A DNA stretch of 64,000 nucleotides from Oenococcus kitaharae (GTDB lineage: Bacteria > Bacillota > Bacilli > Lactobacillales > Lactobacillaceae): the NCBI RefSeq assembly GCF_025758695.1, contig NZ_JANJQP010000001.1:558001-622000 (forward strand), read 5' to 3'. Below, piece by piece: positions 1 through 7,612 of this stretch; within the stretch, counting starts at the first letter, position 1, and each line of letters begins with the position of its first letter. The notes under the pieces are model-generated. The model saw nothing but the letters and a program-made list of their open reading frames with translations. It made no database searches and had not been told where the DNA came from. The position numbers were made by a program, and so were the translations under genes.

Positions 1-1151
1 TCGTTGGTTGGAATCAGAAAAGCCGTAATCGAGGAATCGGGTTGTGTAATCGCTGTCTGAACCCCATGCTGATCATTAGCTTTTTCATCCAATTTGACAC
101 CAAGAAAAGCCAATTTTTCCAAAATCATCTTGCGAATCGGCACAGAATTCTCACCAATACCGGCTGTAAAGACCAAAGCATCAACACCCTGAAGCTCGAA
201 ATAGTATTGTGCAATATAATTAACAACACGATTAACGAACATATTAACAGCTAATCGAGCATGTTCATTAGTATCATAAACATCGAGCAAATCGCGCATA
301 TCGCTAGATAAAGTAGAAATACCAAGCAAGCCGGACTTATGATTCAGAATATCCAGCATCTGCTGATCAGATAGCCCTTCTTTGCCTTTCACATAATTAA
401 CCAGCGATACATCGACATCCCCTGACCGCGTCGCCATAATTAATCCAGCTAACGGAGAGAATCCCATCGAGGTGTCCAAGGATTTTCCGTCTTTGATCGC
501 TGTAACTGATGCGCCGGCGCCAAGATGCATCGTAATCAGCTTCAAACTTTCAAGCGGTTTGTGCAGCATTTGAGCGGCCTGCTCGGCCACATATTTATGT
601 GAAGTACCATGTGCCCCGTATTTGCGAACACCATACTTCGTGTAATACTCATATGGAACTGCGTATAAATAGTTTTCCTTAGGCATCGTCTGATGGAAAG
701 CCGTATCAAAAACGGCCACTTCGACAGCGTTAGGAATAATTTTAGAAAAAGCTTTAATTCCCAATGCATTGGCTGGGTTATGCAACGGCGCGTAGGCTGC
801 CAAACGTTCAATTTTCTTCAGGACTTCATCATCAATAAGGACAGACTTGTTGAACCATTCGCCACCGGCCACAATACGGTGGCCAATTCCTTTAATCTCA
901 TCAAAATCCTTCACAATACCCAAATCTTTAAATTGAGCAAGCGTAAAGTTAATCGCCTCTTCATGGTTTGAAAAAGCATGACGAGACTTATGTTTGTCCC
1001 CTTGGAATTTAATTGATACATTATCATCTTGGCTAAGATCAACACCGATACGCTCGATCATGCCTTCGGCGATGACTTTTTCTTCCGGCATGTCCATTAA
1101 TTTGAACTTTAATGACGATGAACCAGCGTTAACAGATAAAATTTTTGTCAT
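1..1151 (-). CDS. ackA: acetate kinase (3' end cut by the window edge)
   Basis: Converts acetyl phosphate and ADP to acetate and ATP, the ATP-yielding end of heterolactic acetate formation. The ATG is at 1149-1151 and 383 codons are visible; the family is about 400 residues, so only a short C-terminal tail lies outside. Family motifs seen are NAGSSSLK at the N-terminus, GHRVVAGGE near residue 90, HLGAGAS, and FTAGIGEN near the C-terminus. GAGG lies 4 nt before the ATG and overlaps the end of the upstream methyltransferase-like gene (gap 6 nt), so the two are probably cotranscribed, as in the usual ytxK-ackA arrangement of Bacillales and Lactobacillales. Confidence 0.97.
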   Translation of the reverse strand, partial: MTKILSVNAGSSSLKFKLMDMPEEKVIAEGMIERIGVDLSQDDNVSIKFQGDKHKSRHAFSNHEEAINFTLAQFKDLGIVKDFDEIKGIGHRIVAGGEWFNKSVLIDDEVLKKIERLAAYAPLHNPANALGIKAFSKIIPNAVEVAVFDTAFHQTMPKENYLYAVPYEYYTKYGVRKYGAHGTSHKYVAEQAAQMLHKPLESLKLITMHLGAGASVTAIKDGKSLDTSMGFSPLAGLIMATRSGDVDVSLVNYVKGKEGLSDQQMLDILNHKSGLLGISTLSSDMRDLLDVYDTNEHARLAVNMFVNRVVNYIAQYYFELQGVDALVFTAGIGENSVPIRKMILEKLAFLGVKLDEKANDQHGVQTAITQPDSSITAFLIPTN

Positions 1152-1157
1152 AAAACC

Positions 1158-1955
1158 TCACAAATTCTCCTTTTTCCATGTCTTTAGCTGCGAAACAAAT
1201 TTGGAAAAATCTTCTTTATTTGAAAGCTCCGGAATTTGAGCAAGCAAAATCCGGGCAACTACCTTTTCATTATCCACTTTTCGGCGAAGAATGAGAAGGC
1301 TTGAAGCCATTTCAGCATGTTTAAAAAGCCCGTTTGGCAATTTAATAATCGACAGCAATTCCAACTCCGGATGACTTTTAAGCATCAATGGCAGCACGCC
1401 TGACTGCAGATCTACATTGTCAGCCAAAATAATCGCTGCTTGTCCAGGCTGGAATTGAGACAGATAAATTAAGCTATCCAACTCTTTTGCAAAATCAATT
1501 CCCAATAATCGGCTGACAATTAATTTACTAGCATTTGACTCAGCAGGTGTAAAGTCAAAACGATAAATCTGTGCCAAATTCAATAATGCACTCAATACCC
1601 CTTCGTCGGCCGATTCAGCAAAAATAGGCCGCTGAAAATGACTGGCAAACTGGAAAATCAAATCTGGAAAATCGGCCTGCGGATCAATAATGAATTGACC
1701 TGAAAGTCCGAGTTCGGATGCCACAAGCGCCATTAAATCACCAATCACGGGTGGCGTCATTTTATTTGCAATGGCAAGATTATCAGAAAAGTGTTTGGCA
1801 AAAAACAGATTGCAGGCATTGACCAGATCAGTTTGATCGTAACCAGAGAAGTCCAGTGGTTGCATTTTTTTAACGATCTGACTAAATTTAGTTTCAGAAA
1901 CAGGGATGTGATTATCTAATGTGCGAACAATTTCGAGCAATTTTTCTGGCTGCAT
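1158..1955 (-). CDS. YtxK-family methyltransferase homologue with destroyed SAM and catalytic motifs
   Basis: 265 residues. Position between comGG and ackA and the alignable blocks identify it as the YtxK-type class I N6-adenine methyltransferase homologue: an N-terminal helical part, NKMTPPVIGDLMA near residue 64, and the C-terminal block IIKLPNGLFKH...SLLILRRK. Family members have a DPAxGTGNLL loop for S-adenosylmethionine and a DLPVGYYP catalytic segment. Here the loop reads DPQADFPDLI, losing both glycines, and the DLPVGYYP segment is absent; the protein is about 65 residues shorter than usual. It is therefore probably a pseudoenzyme with a structural or binding role. The frame is intact, so it is not an ordinary decayed pseudogene. 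Confidence 0.75.
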   Translation of the reverse strand: MQPEKLLEIVRTLDNHIPVSETKFSQIVKKMQPLDFSGYDQTDLVNACNLFFAKHFSDNLAIANKMTPPVIGDLMALVASELGLSGQFIIDPQADFPDLIFQFASHFQRPIFAESADEGVLSALLNLAQIYRFDFTPAESNASKLIVSRLLGIDFAKELDSLIYLSQFQPGQAAIILADNVDLQSGVLPLMLKSHPELELLSIIKLPNGLFKHAEMASSLLILRRKVDNEKVVARILLAQIPELSNKEDFSKFVSQLKTWKKENL

Positions 1956-1964
1956 ACTTCAATC

Positions 1965-2171
1965 TTAAGGATCTTGCTCAGATTGGACAAGTTCTTCAAG
2001 TCGTTTTTCATAATAATGATCAATATTTTGCAGTGAGGCAATTTCGTTAGCATGAATCAAAAAAATACCAAGCATGATCGAGCTAATCAAAGCAATTAAA
2101 ATTAAAGTAGAAAGCAAAACAAAGCTAGTCTTTGCTCGCGAGATGCCTTTTAAGCAGAAGATCAGTCTCAT
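1965..2171 (-). CDS. comGG: competence pseudopilin ComGG-like
   Basis: 68 residues, last gene of the comG operon. It has a short basic N-terminus followed by a hydrophobic segment (about residues 17-38) typical of a minor pseudopilin, but the conserved Glu5 of the mature pilin is replaced (TSFVLLSTL). ComGG is the least conserved ComG protein and is shorter here than the roughly 120 residues of Bacillus. The start overlaps comGF by 47 nt, implying coupled translation. Assignment rests mainly on position and the single N-terminal membrane segment. Confidence 0.7.
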   Translation of the reverse strand: MRLIFCLKGISRAKTSFVLLSTLILIALISSIMLGIFLIHANEIASLQNIDHYYEKRLEELVQSEQDP

Positions 2172-2559
2172 AGCGCTCCTTTCGAGAAAAAATAATTACA
2201 AAATGCAGTCTGCCCTGATTCTCCAGCAGTTTAAAATCACTAACACCGGAGACAATTGGCATGGTACCACCTTGATCAGTTGTTAATTGGAGAACATTTT
2301 TGTTCAGACGAAAATATACTCTTTGGTCTTCACGACGAGCTGAGACAAAATAAATTTGATTTCCTTGCCGATCCCACTCATACTGCCGATCGGGATTTTC
2401 CAGCTGCATCAAAGTACGCTGATAATTGATCAAATTCGCCGTCTTTTTTTCGTTTTGAACAAATTGTGATGCAAAATGAATCATAAATAGGATCAATGCA
2501 AAAACAGTTAGTGCAATCATAGTTTCGGCCAGTGTAAAGGCTGTTTGTTTATGGCTCAT
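2125..2559 (-). CDS. comGF: competence minor pseudopilin ComGF
   Basis: 144 residues. The N-terminus has a prepilin-like AFTLAETMIALTVFALILF segment with the conserved Glu5, followed by a soluble domain ending in FVIIFSRKERYETDLLLKRH. It is predicted to be processed by the prepilin peptidase ComC and to sit in the competence pilus with ComGC. The Gly usual at -1 of the cleavage site is Ala here, which is common in minor pseudopilins. It overlaps comGE by 11 nt and comGG by 47 nt. Confidence 0.85.
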   Translation of the reverse strand: MSHKQTAFTLAETMIALTVFALILFMIHFASQFVQNEKKTANLINYQRTLMQLENPDRQYEWDRQGNQIYFVSARREDQRVYFRLNKNVLQLTTDQGGTMPIVSGVSDFKLLENQGRLHFVIIFSRKERYETDLLLKRHLASKD

Positions 2560-2731
2560 GTCGATAATAAATCTCCGTTAATTGTTCACGATGCTGCTTA
2601 ATTTTCGTTTGTAATTCGGAAATCTGGGTCTGTTGGCGCAGCTGCAAATCAGAAATAAAGAGAATGGCCATTGTAGCTATCGTTAAAGCAAGCATCGCCT
2701 CTGCCAAAACAAAAGATTTTCTTTTAATCAC
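2549..2731 (-). CDS. comGE: competence minor pseudopilin ComGE-like
   Basis: 60 residues, consisting almost only of a prepilin N-terminal helix: KSFVLAEAMLALTIATMAILFI with Glu at the position of pilin Glu5, followed by a short polar helix. It is shorter than Bacillus ComGE. It overlaps comGD by 8 nt and comGF by 11 nt. It is called from operon position and the pilin-like signal. Confidence 0.75.
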   Translation of the reverse strand: MIKRKSFVLAEAMLALTIATMAILFISDLQLRQQTQISELQTKIKQHREQLTEIYYRHEP

Positions 2732-3146
2732 GATCAGCTACCCGACAATTACCAAAACCTAATGAATAAACGAGAGAAAACCGCGGTTTTCCACGGTCAT
2801 CTAAGAAGGCGATACTCGTGGGTGCGACATAACCATTGGCTTTCAATGCAAGGCGGCGTGACTCGGCGTGCAATCCCTTGGGAATGTCCAGCTCTCGTTT
2901 CTGCCCTTTTTGGCTAATAAAGGTGATCGTCCGATGCTTGAAAATGAAATCGACATCATGATTTTCACGTTGGGCTAAAAGCTGCGCCTGATTAAAAAAA
3001 GAGTCATAGCTTTTTAAAAATCGGGTCTGCATTTTTGCTTCAGATTCCTTCGGTACTGATAAGGCACAAAGAGCTAATGCAGCGAAGATAAACAAGACAA
3101 TCACCGATTCCAGTAAAGTAAAAGATTTACTTTGTGACATTATCAC
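2724..3146 (-). CDS. comGD: competence minor pseudopilin ComGD
   Basis: 140 residues. Prepilin signal SKSFTLLESVIVLFIFAALALCA near residues 5-27 keeps Glu5 but has Lys at -1, followed by a globular domain with YVAPTSIAFLDDRGKPRFSLVYSLGFG, matching the C-terminal GspH-like part of ComGD. It is predicted to be a minor subunit initiating the competence pilus. It overlaps comGC by 20 nt, so translation is coupled. Confidence 0.88.
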   Translation of the reverse strand: MIMSQSKSFTLLESVIVLFIFAALALCALSVPKESEAKMQTRFLKSYDSFFNQAQLLAQRENHDVDFIFKHRTITFISQKGQKRELDIPKGLHAESRRLALKANGYVAPTSIAFLDDRGKPRFSLVYSLGFGNCRVADRD

Positions 3147-3456
3147 CGTTAATCGTAATACCCAAAGATTGTGCCTTGGCCGCTTGCTTATCAGTCAAAT
3201 AACGCCCAGAAACTAAATCAGAATAACTAACACTCGTGTCATCCGTATCGTTTTCATAAAGATTGACCTGCGTTTGAATCATCGAAACCATTGCATCAGA
3301 TTGTGTATCGGCCGCTTTTTGCCTTTGCGAGTTCAAATTCGGCAATACCAGCAACATTAATAGGCCGATAATAAACAAGACGACAGCCATTTCTATTAAA
3401 GTGAAACCGCTTTCTTTACCTCTTTTTTGTTTCATTTTCATAATTAATTTCTTCAT
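3127..3456 (-). CDS. comGC: major competence pseudopilin ComGC
   Basis: 109 residues. It has a canonical class III prepilin signal: a basic leader KKLIMKMKQKRGKES followed by G|FTLIEMAVVLFIIGLLMLLVLPNL, with the Gly-Phe cleavage site and Glu5. The C-terminal region includes TDKQAAKAQSLGITING, a typical ComGC ending. It forms the fibre of the DNA-uptake pilus. The ATG overlaps the comGB stop by 4 nt. It is the only pseudopilin of this operon with the full consensus site. Confidence 0.95.
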   Translation of the reverse strand: MKKLIMKMKQKRGKESGFTLIEMAVVLFIIGLLMLLVLPNLNSQRQKAADTQSDAMVSMIQTQVNLYENDTDDTSVSYSDLVSGRYLTDKQAAKAQSLGITINGDNVTK

Positions 3457-4499
3457 TGATTCATTCCTCCTAAAGTTTGGTACATCGGCATCAGCATCGA
3501 CAAATAAAGGAAAACAATGCCAATTCCCACCACTGCAAAACTCAGCGGCTGAATTAGTGCGATTATTTTGTCGACACTCGCCAAAAATTTTCGGTAAGTA
3601 ATTTGTGAATAAGTTTTTAAATTTTTGTTTAACAACTCTGAATCAGAGCCCTGCTGGAAATAAACAGCAATCGTGCGATCCAAGAATGGCAGCTTTTGAA
3701 AATAGCCTGAAAGATTAGAACCACTCGTGAAAGTTTCAACCATTTTCTTTGCAAAATCAGCCTCTAGCGAGTCATCCTGCGATAATGCGACCTCTTCGGC
3801 TACCTGAGCCAGCTGCAAACCTGACGACAAGAGCATTGAAAGTTGGATACTGAACTCATAATTAATCAAAAAGGCAAGTGTTTTCCCAAAGATAGGAATT
3901 TTGACCAAACTTTCCAAGCGTTTAAGACGGGGTTTGTTTTTAAAACGTCGGCAGTAGTAGAACGCTAAAAACAAGCAGGCCATCAATATGCCCCCTAACT
4001 CAAAATAGAGCAAGCCGTTCTGGGAGGTGCTATCGCTCTGATCAGTTTGCCAACTGGATAGAATTGGCAGCAGAAAGATCTTGACTACAAGCGCCATGAC
4101 AGCTAACAAACAGACCAGGATAATCGGATAACGTAAAACTTGTTTAATTTTATTTTCCTGATCAAGCTGCTTTGACGAAAAATCAGCCAGTTGCAAAAGC
4201 ACATCTTCTAAATGACCGTATTTGTTTGCCATACTAATCTGAAAATTTAATGATGCACTTAAATAGGGAGCGATTGCATTAGCAAAATTTTGTCCTTGTT
4301 CCAAGCTGCTGGCTAATTTCTGAATCCATATCTCGTCAGGAGATGTTTGCTGCATAAATTGAACTGCGTGATTGATCGAATAACCAGACTGAATGAGTTG
4401 GCCGAATAGACTAAAAAATGCGACTTGTCGTTTACGAGGCAATCTTGAGATAGGCTTCATAGATTTCTTTTGAAATCCAGGAATGACGATATGCATCAT
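3453..4499 (-). CDS. comGB: competence pilus assembly membrane protein ComGB (GspF family)
   Basis: 348 residues. It is the polytopic platform protein of the competence pilus, with the GspF/PilC double domain and membrane segments near residues 130-150, 165-185 and 320-345. The start at 4499 is preferred over the internal Met (4460) because AAGGAG lies 8 nt upstream of 4499, even though this makes a 68 nt overlap with the end of comGA. The partners are the ATPase ComGA upstream and the pseudopilins downstream. Confidence 0.92.
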   Translation of the reverse strand: MMHIVIPGFQKKSMKPISRLPRKRQVAFFSLFGQLIQSGYSINHAVQFMQQTSPDEIWIQKLASSLEQGQNFANAIAPYLSASLNFQISMANKYGHLEDVLLQLADFSSKQLDQENKIKQVLRYPIILVCLLAVMALVVKIFLLPILSSWQTDQSDSTSQNGLLYFELGGILMACLFLAFYYCRRFKNKPRLKRLESLVKIPIFGKTLAFLINYEFSIQLSMLLSSGLQLAQVAEEVALSQDDSLEADFAKKMVETFTSGSNLSGYFQKLPFLDRTIAVYFQQGSDSELLNKNLKTYSQITYRKFLASVDKIIALIQPLSFAVVGIGIVFLYLSMLMPMYQTLGGMNQ

Positions 4500-5406
4500 C
4501 TAAATTCTCCTTCCATTTTGGTGTAAAGGCTGCCATCGGCTGATCCCAGCCATCTGCAAAGAGCTGCCAATCTGCTAAAGCTGCCTGGTGACCAGATTGC
4601 GTCGGAAGCAGACGCTGATAAACTGCCAAACGCATGACGTCTTTTAACAAGACTGGATCGACATTCATTTCTAATAAACGACTGATAACGCCCAAAGACG
4701 AATTGGCATGCAGAGTGGAAAAAACCAAATGACCGCTTAAAGATGCCTGTACGGCTGCTTGGGCGGTTTGAGCATCTCGAATTTCACCAATCAGCAAAAT
4801 ATCTGGATGATGTCTTAAAGCCACTTTGATCAAATCCAAATAAGACATATTTGCCTCATTATTGACTTGCAGCTGCACGATTTTTTCATCTCTGATCTCA
4901 ACAGGATCTTCAATGGTCAAAATCATTTTTCGATCACTCTGCTTATTTAGAAGCTGGTAAATGGTACTAGTCTTGCCAGACCCGGTGGGACCAGCCACCA
5001 CAACAAGCCCCTGCTGCGGTATTGCCTTCTCCAACTGATCGAATTGTTGGTCGATGAGCCAAGATAGTTCGTGAAAGGATTGATCATAAAGAATACGAAT
5101 CACCATTGTCTCCTTGTTGGCAAAATTTCCCACCGTGGAAACGCGAAGCGACAAATTTTCTTGACCGAACGCCATTATCATCGAGCCCACCTGAGGCCTG
5201 CGATTTTCAGCAATATTCATCTGGGCTTTGAATTTTAAAAAGCTGAAAAGTTGATCTGCTAGTTGGGAGCTGATAATACGATAGCCAATCGGCTGGCTGC
5301 CATTGTGAAACTTAATCTGGTAGCGTCCCTGTTCCGGCAGCAAATAAATGTCAGAGGCTCTTTGCTCGTAAGCAGCTTGTATCATGTGTTCAAAATATGT
5401 TTGCAT
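4432..5406 (-). CDS. comGA: competence pilus ATPase ComGA (GspE/PilB family)
   Basis: 324 residues. It is a secretion-type ATPase that powers assembly of the DNA-uptake pilus from the cytoplasmic face. Visible motifs are Walker A GPTGSGKTSTIY (near residue 140), the Asp box TIEDPVE, Walker B HPDILLIGEIRD and the His box HLVFSTLHAN. It is first gene of comGA-GG. The ATG is at 5404-5406, with GGGAG 5 nt before it. The operon starts just after the terminator of sepM and so has its own promoter. Confidence 0.96.
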   Translation of the reverse strand: MQTYFEHMIQAAYEQRASDIYLLPEQGRYQIKFHNGSQPIGYRIISSQLADQLFSFLKFKAQMNIAENRRPQVGSMIMAFGQENLSLRVSTVGNFANKETMVIRILYDQSFHELSWLIDQQFDQLEKAIPQQGLVVVAGPTGSGKTSTIYQLLNKQSDRKMILTIEDPVEIRDEKIVQLQVNNEANMSYLDLIKVALRHHPDILLIGEIRDAQTAQAAVQASLSGHLVFSTLHANSSLGVISRLLEMNVDPVLLKDVMRLAVYQRLLPTQSGHQAALADWQLFADGWDQPMAAFTPKWKENLDDAYRHSWISKEIYEAYLKIAS

Positions 5407-5411
5407 TTCCG

Positions 5412-5440
5412 CTCCCGAAGTAGTTATACGAACTTCTTGA
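5412..5440 (-). promoter_or_regulatory. candidate comG promoter region with TTCGTATAA box
   Basis: Between the sepM terminator and comGA the minus strand reads TTCGTATAACTA (plus 5422-5432 region), then the ribosome site GGGAG (5412-5416). The spacing would put a transcription start just before the ribosome site. The box recalls, but does not equal, the streptococcal ComX box TACGAATA. No good housekeeping -35 is seen. Low-confidence candidate for a competence sigma factor site. Confidence 0.35.
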
Positions 5441-5449
5441 GCAAAATAA

Positions 5450-5472
5450 AAAAAGCCCCGAGAGGCTTTGAG
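5450..5472 (-). terminator. intrinsic terminator after sepM
   Basis: Minus strand: stem AAAGCC / GGCTTT around a short loop, then a run of seven T and TATTTT. It lies 11 nt after the sepM stop and separates it from comGA. Confidence 0.8.
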
Positions 5473-5482
5473 ACTTTTTATA

Positions 5483-6577
5483 TTACTTCGTTTTGATAAT
5501 GGTACCGTCTTTTAAATAGTTCAGAGCATCCTGAAAATTTCGAACCGGTACCAAAACCATTTTCGGTGCGTGTTTTTTCTGAGCTTTCTGTGCTACCTGC
5601 CAATTTGTGGGTTCGCCGGTTAATTTTGCCAGTGCTTTGCTGGGCTTGACATAGGGTGCAAAAAAGACTGTCGAGCCCGCCCGTTGTGCAGCAACAATTT
5701 TTTTGTCAATACCGCCAATTTCACCAACTCTGCCCTGATCATCAATCGTGCCAGTACCGGAAATATTACGGCCTTTTTTAATATTTTCTGAAGTCAGTTG
5801 AGAATATAGCTGCAAGCTGAACATCAAACCGCCTGAAGGGCCGGAAATCTGACCGACATTGACTGCAACAGCCGGCTGTGTCATCACATCAACATTATCA
5901 ACGAGACTAATACCGATACCGCTACGGCCCTTAGGATAATCCTTGTCCTTAGTATTTGCCAGGTGTACGGTTTTCCCAGTGTAGGTCAAAATTTTACCTT
6001 GCCGCAAAACTGTCAGTTCAATCATCCTGCCCTTAGGCATATTAGCTAAATATTTTTGATAACCGCTGGCATTATTAAAGTGGCGGCCATCTATTTTAGT
6101 AATCGTATCGCCAATTCTAATTTTTTTTGCAAATCGGGAATTTTTTGCAATTGATGCTACGTAAATACCACGATAAGTGGTGTGTAGCTGATCAGCCATA
6201 CCTGCAGCTTTAAAAGCGACCTGCTCAGCTGATAAAATAGCCGTCTTCATCTGATATTCGCTAATCATTGCATAAACGCGATTCGAGACACCACCTTGAA
6301 TTTCTTCTCTAGGCGTAATTGAGTATGTATCATTCACACGGCTGATCAGCCAGTCTAAACGATTGGCCGGTGATAAATAGACTGACACAAGACGAAAGGA
6401 ACCCTTAGTCTGATCCCGTTGGCCGTCAACAGTCATGAAATTACGAATGTTATCAGCTTCTCCAGGCGTCTCAACATAGTCACTGGTCGGCAATAAAAGA
6501 AAGGCCGCGGCAGCAATGACGAGCAGCATGGTAGCGGCAAAACTGCATAAAATTGTAACTAATGTTTTTCTCTTCAT
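5483..6577 (-). CDS. sepM: SepM/YlbL-type PDZ-Lon membrane protease
   Basis: 364 residues. The order is an N-terminal membrane anchor (about 8-30), an extracellular region with a PDZ domain (about 125-205), and a Lon-type (S16) serine protease domain (about 225-330). The catalytic serine is Ser248 in GPSGG and the lysine of the dyad is in GGIDKKIVAAQRAG (K292 or K293). In streptococci SepM trims the competence pheromone CSP; in other Firmicutes YlbL has a less clear role. Here it sits in the conserved ftsW-rsmD-coaD-sepM order and overlaps coaD by 4 nt. Which peptide it cleaves in this organism is unknown. Confidence 0.92.
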   Translation of the reverse strand: MKRKTLVTILCSFAATMLLVIAAAAFLLLPTSDYVETPGEADNIRNFMTVDGQRDQTKGSFRLVSVYLSPANRLDWLISRVNDTYSITPREEIQGGVSNRVYAMISEYQMKTAILSAEQVAFKAAGMADQLHTTYRGIYVASIAKNSRFAKKIRIGDTITKIDGRHFNNASGYQKYLANMPKGRMIELTVLRQGKILTYTGKTVHLANTKDKDYPKGRSGIGISLVDNVDVMTQPAVAVNVGQISGPSGGLMFSLQLYSQLTSENIKKGRNISGTGTIDDQGRVGEIGGIDKKIVAAQRAGSTVFFAPYVKPSKALAKLTGEPTNWQVAQKAQKKHAPKMVLVPVRNFQDALNYLKDGTIIKTK

Positions 6578-7047
6578 TTAGTCTTTAACTTTATCAGTTC
6601 TGCGACATTTTCGGGAACAAAGTGACTGATGTCCGCACCAAACTTAGCAACTTCTTTTAAATTAGAGGAAGAGATATCTTGATAAACGGCTTTTGAAGGC
6701 AGCAGAACCGTCTCTATATTGCCCAAGCGGTGATTCAGCTCTGCAATGTCGCGTTCATATTCATAATCTCGGACACTGCGAATGCCGCGGACAATGACCT
6801 GTGCAGACATTTCTTTGACAAATTCAAAAGTCAGTCCGGGCATGGGTACTACCCTGACATTGCTTAAATCCATCACGTTATCTTGGATTAATTTAATCTT
6901 TTCGTCAGTGGCAAACATAGCTGCCTTATTTGTATTAATGCCAACTGCAATGATCAGTTCATCAAACAACTTAGCCGCCCGTTGGATAACATCCAAATGT
7001 CCAAATGTGAGCGGATCAAAAGATCCTGGAAATACTGCCTTAACCAT
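6574..7047 (-). CDS. coaD: phosphopantetheine adenylyltransferase
   Basis: 157 residues, the normal length. It catalyses the penultimate step of coenzyme A synthesis, adenylating 4'-phosphopantetheine. Nucleotidyltransferase motifs seen are FPGSFDPLTFGH (the HxGH-like site), RGIRSVRDYEYE, and ISSSNLKEVA (the ISSTxVKE site). It overlaps rsmD by 8 nt and sepM by 4 nt, so all three are translated as one operon. Confidence 0.97.
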   Translation of the reverse strand: MVKAVFPGSFDPLTFGHLDVIQRAAKLFDELIIAVGINTNKAAMFATDEKIKLIQDNVMDLSNVRVVPMPGLTFEFVKEMSAQVIVRGIRSVRDYEYERDIAELNHRLGNIETVLLPSKAVYQDISSSNLKEVAKFGADISHFVPENVAELIKLKTK

Positions 7048-7612
7048 TGATTTTGTCCTTCTTAAAGATCGTCAGATATGTCATACCGTAATTCTTCTGT
7101 GCTAAAACTGTAAAACCAGTCGGAAGATTGTCATTGAACGAGTGAAAGCCATGCTCATCTGTCTCAGCTACGAGCAAAGCATCCTCAGCCAGCAGCCCGT
7201 CATCCTGCAATTGCACAACATCGTTTGCAATATGCTGTTTGGCATAGGGAGGGTCAAATATCAGCAAATCGAATTTCAGTCCCTCTTCGGCCATTTTAGT
7301 CAAAGCTTGGCTGGCTGGCAGTTTCATTATTTCAAATGCCTGAGGATTTTTTGTTGCTGCCGCATTGGCCCTAATCACTTCAATTGCGGGACGAGCATGG
7401 TCAACCAAATAGGCTTTGGCATAACCTCGAGACACAGCTTCAATACCCAAAGCACCAGAACCGGCATACAAATCCAATACCAAACCAGCTTTAATATATG
7501 GTGTGATAATCGAAAAAAGCGCCTCTTTGACTTTATCGGTTGTCGGCCTTGTCAATTTAGAGGCAACCATTTTTAGACGCATACCGCGGTTTTTTCCAGC
7601 TACGACTCTCAT
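7040..7612 (-). CDS. rsmD: 16S rRNA (guanine966-N2)-methyltransferase
   Basis: 190 residues. N-terminal MRVVAGKNRGMRLK, SAM-binding motif LDLYAGSGALGIEA and the catalytic FDPPY identify RsmD, which methylates G966 of 16S rRNA during 30S maturation. It overlaps ftsW by 4 nt and coaD by 8 nt. Gene order is the usual rsmD-coaD. Confidence 0.96.
   Translation of the reverse strand: MRVVAGKNRGMRLKMVASKLTRPTTDKVKEALFSIITPYIKAGLVLDLYAGSGALGIEAVSRGYAKAYLVDHARPAIEVIRANAAATKNPQAFEIMKLPASQALTKMAEEGLKFDLLIFDPPYAKQHIANDVVQLQDDGLLAEDALLVAETDEHGFHSFNDNLPTGFTVLAQKNYGMTYLTIFKKDKING

Noticed and set aside
5495-5515. TGGTACCGTC string resembling part of a T-box
   Set aside because: It lies inside the sepM coding region near its stop, with no other T-box element.
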